DNA of 64,000 bases from Alcanivorax sp. Its GTDB lineage: Bacteria > Pseudomonadota > Gammaproteobacteria > Pseudomonadales > Alcanivoracaceae. Made by a program: the position numbers and the translations under genes. Location of the stretch: the NCBI RefSeq assembly GCF_017794965.1, contig NZ_CP051240.1, positions 3,472,001 through 3,536,000 on the forward strand. Reading direction: 5' to 3'. Below, one piece after another: positions 59,933 through 64,000 of this stretch. The notes beneath the pieces were generated by a model. That model did no database searches and had not been told where the DNA came from. It was given only the letters and a program-made list of their open reading frames with translations. The first letter of the stretch is position 1. Each line of letters starts with the position of its first letter.

Positions 59933-61186
59933 ATGCGTGCGCTACTTGTCGTTCTTCATCGCTGGTTTGGCTTGTTCATCGCCGGTTTCCTGATCATTGC
60001 CGGCCTTACCGGGGCCCTGATTTCCTGGGACCATGAGCTTGATGAGTGGCTCAACCCCCACCTGTTCAAGAGTCAGAGCCAGGGCGAGCCGTTACCCATG
60101 CTTAGTCTGGTCGACAGGGTGGAAGCCGCAGACCCACGGGTGCGCGCCAGTTTTTTTGCCACCCAACCCGAGCCTGGACATAATACCGAAATCTGGGTAG
60201 ACGCCCTGAAAAACCCGGACACCGGCAAACGTTATGATCTGGGTTACGATCATGTCTTCGTCGATCCGGTCACCGGCGAGATTGTCGGTAAACGGGAATG
60301 GGGCAAGATTTCCCTGCACCCGGAACACTTGATGTCGTTCCTCTACAAGCTGCACTTTTCCTTGCACCTCCCGGAATGGAAGGGCACCGATCGCTGGGGC
60401 GTCTGGCTGATGGGCATTGCCGCCCTGGTGTGGCTGTTTGATACCTTCATCGCCATGGCCATCACCCTGCCACGCAAACGACGTACCACCAGCCGTAAAA
60501 GGTGGCTGCAACGCTGGAAGCCGGCGTGGAAGATTCGCGGGGGCGCTGGCGCCTACAAACTCAACTTTGACCTGCACCGGGCCGTGGGCCTGTGGGTGTT
60601 TGGCTTGCTGCTGATGCTGGCGTTTACCTCCTTTTCCCTGAACCTGTATCGGGAGGTGTTTTACCCGATCATGTCCACGGTCTCGGAAACCACCCCGGGA
60701 CCGTTCGAAACCCGCACACCCACCGCGCTCCACGATCCGGTGGAACCGCAGGTAGCCTGGCCCACTCTCTTCAACAAAGCCCGTGCAGAAGCAGATACGC
60801 GCGGTTGGCAAGAACCCATTGGTGACACCTTCTATAGCGATAACTTCGCCGTCTTCGGTGTGCGGTTTTACTACCCCGGTGAAGACCATGACAGTGGCGG
60901 CATGAAAGTGAAGAGTCTCTACTACGATGGCAAAAATGGCACGCTGATTGGCGACGAAGTCCCCTGGACCGGCACCGCGGCCGACGTCTTCAACCAACTT
61001 CAGTTCCCGCTGCATTCCGGCCGCATTGCCGGCCTGCCGGGCCGCATTATTATTTCCTTCATGGGCATCGCCGTGGCGATGTTGTCGATCACCGGCGTGG
61101 TGATCTGGTGGAAAAAACGCAAGGCGAGGGCCACGAGCCGGCGGCGCAGGGAAGACAGCATCGCAGCCACTGCTCCCAACACCTGA
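59933..61186 (+). CDS. PepSY-associated TM protein, iron-regulated reductase-like
   Basis: The 417-residue protein has four long helices (VVLHRWFGLFIAGFLIIAGLTGALI at the start, VGLWVFGLLLMLAFTSFSLNLYREVFYP in the middle, IISFMGIAVAMLSITGVVIWWKKRK at the end) and conserved HRW/HRAVG histidines. This is the PepSY_TM family (PiuB/FsrB-type), thought to reduce ferric siderophores in the inner membrane. A Fur box lies upstream, which supports an iron role. ATG 59933 matches the family start. Confidence 0.9.
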   Translation: MRALLVVLHRWFGLFIAGFLIIAGLTGALISWDHELDEWLNPHLFKSQSQGEPLPMLSLVDRVEAADPRVRASFFATQPEPGHNTEIWVDALKNPDTGKRYDLGYDHVFVDPVTGEIVGKREWGKISLHPEHLMSFLYKLHFSLHLPEWKGTDRWGVWLMGIAALVWLFDTFIAMAITLPRKRRTTSRKRWLQRWKPAWKIRGGAGAYKLNFDLHRAVGLWVFGLLLMLAFTSFSLNLYREVFYPIMSTVSETTPGPFETRTPTALHDPVEPQVAWPTLFNKARAEADTRGWQEPIGDTFYSDNFAVFGVRFYYPGEDHDSGGMKVKSLYYDGKNGTLIGDEVPWTGTAADVFNQLQFPLHSGRIAGLPGRIIISFMGIAVAMLSITGVVIWWKKRKARATSRRRREDSIAATAPNT

Positions 61187-61425
61187 AAGAACGGTTGGGA
61201 CGTAGCGCAGCGAAGTAACGCACGGAGTGCGGCCCGAAGGGTGTGTGAAACGAATACACCTCTCGAGGTGCGAACCCCAACCGGCAGAGCAAAGAGCAAC
61301 CGATTCTGTAACGGCAGGGCTTCGGTCCGCACCTCGAGAGGTGCTTGTATGTTTGAATGCCCCTCCTGCAATGATGCAGGACTTGCCGGGGTGGAGGGAC
61401 CAAAGGTGCATCTGACCTAAGGGTA
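61187..61425. repeat. Repeat-rich 240-base stretch before the IS110 element
   Basis: ACACCTCTCGAGGTGCG (61253-61269) is mirrored by CGCACCTCGAGAGGTGC (about 61330-61347), a BIME-like pair. The 19-base CCTCTCGAGGTGCGAACC core also occurs at 6384-6402. Nothing coding was found. Confidence 0.7.
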
Positions 61426-61444
61426 CAGACGGTAGGAGATTTGG

Positions 61445-61545
61445 CCCCACCCCGCACCTATTCATACGCCGATAAAGAATCCATCGGCTGAGTTCGCACC
61501 TCAGACCGACGATACCAGCAAGCCAGCGTTCAGGTGCGCCCCGAC
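61445..61545 (+). ncRNA. Candidate bridge RNA of the IS110 element
   Basis: A closing stem CGCACCT (61453-61459) / AGGTGCG (61532-61538) encloses two hairpins: GCCGAT-9-base loop-ATCGGC (61468-61488) and CTGAG-7-base loop-CTCAG (61488-61504). A structured RNA upstream of an IS110 transposase is the known position of the bridge RNA that pairs with target and donor DNA. Confidence 0.5.
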
Positions 61546-61578
61546 AAGCATGTGTAACCTAGCTCAAGGGGCAGTTCA

Positions 61579-62517
61579 GTGGCAATGCAAGTAGCAAGAT
61601 CCATCGTCGGTATCGACGTCGCCAAGGCCGAATTGGTCATTCATTTCCAGGGCCAGACGCTCACCATTGAGAACACCCCCAAAGCCATTAAGGTCTGGCT
61701 CAAGAGCCTGCCATGCCCCTGTGAGATCGCCATTGAGGCCACAGGGACTTACCACATGGCAGTCATCGAGTTGGCCCATGCCAAAGGGCACCACATTTAC
61801 GTTATTGATGCTTCACGGCTCAGCAGCTACCGCAAGGGAACAGGCGGTCGAGCCAAAACAGACGCCTCTGACGCCCAGCTGCTCGCCCGCCATCTGCAGA
61901 GAGAAAAAGAGGATCTACGCCGCTGGAGCCCGCCACCCAAGGCGTATCGAACACTGCAGACACTGCTGCGCCGCCGCGCCGCGCTCATCAAGGCACGCAC
62001 CATGATCCAGCAAAGTCTGGGTGGCGAAAAGATCCTCAAGGCAAGCCTGAAAAAGCTGATCTTACAGATCAATAGTCTGGATACGCTGATCCAGAAACAC
62101 CTTCGCGACACCGTAAGAGAAGCTGGACTTAGTGATCAGGTGCAACGGTGCAAGGCTCTGGAAGGTGTGGGCGACCTGACTGCATATGCGCTCGTTATGG
62201 CCTTCCTACGAGGAGACTTCCGCAACAGCGACGCCTTCGTCGCCTTCTTGGGGATGGATGTCCATGTAAAGGACTCCGGCACCAGAACGGGAAAACGCAA
62301 GCTGACCAAGAAAGGCGACTCAGAGACCCGCAGACTGCTTTACTGCGCAGCTATGGCTGCCCGTAAAAGCGCCCGCTGGGCTGGTGTCTACCAAGGTTAT
62401 CTCGACCGTGGCCTGGCGAAAACGCAGGCCCTGGTCATCCTCGCACGCAAGCTGGTCCGTATCGCCTTCGCGTTGATGAAGAACCGCACCAGCTACGCGC
62501 CGTCGTCCGCCGCATAA
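61579..62517 (+). CDS. IS110-family transposase
   Basis: The 312-residue protein has a RuvC-like DEDD N-terminal domain (Asp in GIDVAK, Glu in AIEATGTYH, Asp in KTDASDAQLLAR) and the C-terminal IS116/IS110/IS902 domain (GVGDLTAYAL, FLGMDVHVKDSGTRTG, KKGDSETRRLLYCAAM) with its Ser. It starts at GTG. It is full length for the family and shows no frameshift, so it may be active. Confidence 0.95.
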   Translation: MAMQVARSIVGIDVAKAELVIHFQGQTLTIENTPKAIKVWLKSLPCPCEIAIEATGTYHMAVIELAHAKGHHIYVIDASRLSSYRKGTGGRAKTDASDAQLLARHLQREKEDLRRWSPPPKAYRTLQTLLRRRAALIKARTMIQQSLGGEKILKASLKKLILQINSLDTLIQKHLRDTVREAGLSDQVQRCKALEGVGDLTAYALVMAFLRGDFRNSDAFVAFLGMDVHVKDSGTRTGKRKLTKKGDSETRRLLYCAAMAARKSARWAGVYQGYLDRGLAKTQALVILARKLVRIAFALMKNRTSYAPSSAA

Positions 62518-62575
62518 AAGGGGTGGACAACATAGAATCTCCTACAGCAACCCTCATCGTTTGAGTAAGGAAAGA

Positions 62576-62784
62576 ACGCCAATGCCATCAGCATGGCATC
62601 TTCCCTGTTAGAGTGAGTCGAGGAGCGGTGTCGAGGTAAGGGGCGGAAGCGGAGGTTTACAAAACATGTTTTGCCCGCTGAAGCGCCATTCCCATACCGG
62701 GGAATGGTCGGAATGCCAGAGGGGGAGCCAGTTCCCCCTTTGGGCCTTTATTCTCGTCAGGGTACGTTGCGGCGAGGACAAACA
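62576..62784 (-). repeat. Long dispersed repeat, copy 2
   Basis: This is the reverse of 6111-6234, with about 85 extra bases inside (around 62632-62710), including a palindromic AAAACATGTTTT. The IS110 element ends about 25 bases away. Confidence 0.7.
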
Positions 62785-63017
62785 CCTTTATCCGTGCGAT
62801 TAAACTTCAGGCCAGCATTAGCCAACCAGGCAAGTGCTACGTTCGTCGCAGCTTCGCTGCCTCAAGTGGCTCTCCTGCAGAATCACCCGCCCCAGACAAA
62901 AAACCCGGCTTTCGCCCACACTGCCACATGGACATCCCTGGCACCCCAACGGAACAGGTTTTCCTGTTTGTCCTCTTGCCGCTTTGCCAGAAGCCCATCC
63001 ACCTTCCTGTCATCCTC

Positions 63018-63044
63018 TTGCAATGGATAAACACGCTATATAAT
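63018..63044 (+). promoter_or_regulatory. Promoter candidate of the outer-membrane protein gene
   Basis: A perfect TATAAT (63039-63044) is preceded by TTGCAA at 15 bp or TCTTGC at 17 bp. The leader of about 80 bases contains CCTTCTCC-loop-GGGGGAAGG, a short hairpin just before GGAG. Confidence 0.5.
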
Positions 63045-63130
63045 CTTGTTGCGCACCAAATTGCACAACGAAAAGGATTCCTTCTCCTCGGGGGGAAGGG
63101 GATTATTACAATGGAGAATGCAAAAGCAGC

Positions 63131-64000
63131 ATGAAAACAATCAAAAAAAACCTCGTTTCTGTCGCTATTCTAGCAACCACTTCACCCGCGATGGCGGGCT
63201 TCTATGTCGACCTTCAGGCCAACCAGAGCGAACTGGATCGTAGCGGCCTGGAGTGGTACGCACCTTACCAGACAAATAACACCAGCATTGTCGGTTCCGG
63301 GGATTATGAGCATGTTGATCCTTCTGCGGAAACGGGCTTTGTCATTGGGCTGGGTATGGATCTGGGCAGCAACTGGACCAGCACCCTGCGCGTCAGCAGC
63401 ATTGAGTTTGATGAGAAAGATTCCGTGTCCAGTCCCAATGAAGAGCTGACTGCAGCACGTGTGCACGCAGACTGGGGCGATGTGGCTGACGGTGATTGGG
63501 ATAAAGGTACCACCCAGTACGAGCTGGAACAGCAGAGCATTGATCTGGAATTCGCCTACAACGTGAAGTTTGGCGGAGATAAAGGTCTGGTATCTCCTTT
63601 GATAGGCCTACGTTCTACCAGTATTGAACAAAGCATGAACACCTATTACGACGACACCAGCAATTCCAGCGGTACCCAGGTCCAGGAATCTGTAGATCAC
63701 GACTTGCTCGGTTTTTTCGCAGGGGTTGAGGGGCGCTGGCAGTTCAACAAACTGGTCGGTGTTGAAGGGCGGGTAGACTTGGGTGTTATGAATGCCGAGG
63801 CATCACGCTCCAACTACGAGACTATCCAGGATGGGGATCAGGTCTATGTCGACACCGGCGATGATTTCACCGAAAGCGCTACCATGACCAATGCCATGCT
63901 GGGGGTTGTATTCAGCGCACTTCAATCTGACAGTGTGAATCTGGATGTAGGGTTGGGCTATCAATACTCCAGCATTGATGGTCTGTCTGACTTCATTCAC
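63131..64000 (+). CDS. Outer-membrane beta-barrel protein, 3'-truncated by the window
   Basis: An open frame of 290 codons runs off the window without a stop. It begins MKTIKKNLVSVAILATTSPAMAG, a signal peptide with cleavage after AMA. The mature part alternates polar and aromatic residues with Gly-rich turns (FVIGLGMDLGSNW, GFFAGVEGRWQFNKLVGVEGRVDLG, LDVGLGYQYSSIDGL), typical of a transmembrane beta-barrel. It resembles Lpg1974-type pore-forming outer-membrane proteins, but that family call is weak. GGAG lies about 14 bases before the ATG. Confidence 0.75.
   Translation, partial: MKTIKKNLVSVAILATTSPAMAGFYVDLQANQSELDRSGLEWYAPYQTNNTSIVGSGDYEHVDPSAETGFVIGLGMDLGSNWTSTLRVSSIEFDEKDSVSSPNEELTAARVHADWGDVADGDWDKGTTQYELEQQSIDLEFAYNVKFGGDKGLVSPLIGLRSTSIEQSMNTYYDDTSNSSGTQVQESVDHDLLGFFAGVEGRWQFNKLVGVEGRVDLGVMNAEASRSNYETIQDGDQVYVDTGDDFTESATMTNAMLGVVFSALQSDSVNLDVGLGYQYSSIDGLSDFIH

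Larger units (their letters stand above)
61425..62550 (+). mobile_element. IS110-family insertion sequence
   Basis: The transposase gene (61579-62517) lies inside a 10-bp inverted repeat, GTAGGAGATT (61432-61441) and AATCTCCTAC (62536-62545). The outer limits are estimated. About 147 bases of structured non-coding DNA precede the gene, but only about 30 follow. IS110-family elements lack true terminal repeats, while the IS1111 group has subterminal ones. Confidence 0.85.
62518..63130. other. Non-coding 610-base stretch with a promoter
   Basis: It holds the right end of the IS110 element, copy 2 of the dispersed repeat (62576-62784), and about 230 bases of Ser/Pro-like spurious frames. No gene could be supported. 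Confidence 0.6.

Overview
The window looks like a chromosome segment of a marine, hydrocarbon-degrading gammaproteobacterium. My best guess is Alcanivorax or a close relative. This is inferred from gene order shared with Pseudomonas (pyrR-pyrB-pyrC', yqgF, yqgE, tonB3, gshB, pilGHIJK-chpABC), from a coniferyl-aldehyde dehydrogenase next to two Tat-exported GMC oxidoreductase pairs, and from abundant GTAGGAGC-type REP elements. No rRNA or tRNA gene was recognised, and almost everything reads as chromosomal core. The accessory parts are an island at 5.8-11.1 kb, an IS110-family element at 61.4-62.5 kb, and many small intergenic repeats.

Layout. 0-2.75 kb: the end of a LysR regulator, a DUF4136 lipoprotein, and a TlpA-like/DsbG-like thiol-redox pair. 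3.0-5.8 kb (minus): pyrR-pyrB-pyrC', with a catalytically degenerate dihydroorotase. 5.8-11.1 kb: an insertion between pyrR and yqgF (neighbours in Pseudomonas) holding REP sequences, cytochrome b561-YceI, an AT-rich ankyrin lipoprotein and a Fic protein. 11.1-14.4 kb (minus): yqgF, yqgE, tonB-like, gshB. 14.6-27.8 kb (plus): the complete Pil-Chp chemosensory operon that controls type IV pili, including a ChpA hybrid kinase of about 2,380 residues. Two lipid-metabolism-like genes follow with overlapping or touching frames. 29.9-40.8 kb: housekeeping and small membrane genes (slyD, nfeD-qmcA, gloA, rsmE, yheT-like). 41.0-48.7 kb: TetR regulator, aldehyde dehydrogenase and two paralogous Tat-lipoprotein/GMC dehydrogenase pairs separated by an IS5-type MITE. 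48.7-57.1 kb: SDRs, MerR, coaD, ggt, GST and others. 57.1-61.2 kb: a KefB-like antiporter, an HPP protein and a Fur-box-preceded PepSY reductase. 61.4-64 kb: IS110-family element and the start of an outer-membrane protein that runs off the window.

The strongest unexplained signal is a family of intergenic elements built from degenerate 7-bp tandem units: CAGTKAA, AGTTNAA, GCCTGAC, GCNNCAC, AGCTCAT types. They lie directly on or just after stop codons and often have a second, inverted array 70-270 bp away. Because 7 is not a multiple of 3, most arrays put stop codons in all three frames. Two pairs of these elements also share homologous cores. The second notable signal is a near-consensus Fur box inside a convergent intergenic region at 57.3 kb. 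It overlaps a minus-strand promoter that is followed about 120 nt later by an intrinsic terminator, the layout expected of a RyhB/PrrF-like iron-responsive sRNA.
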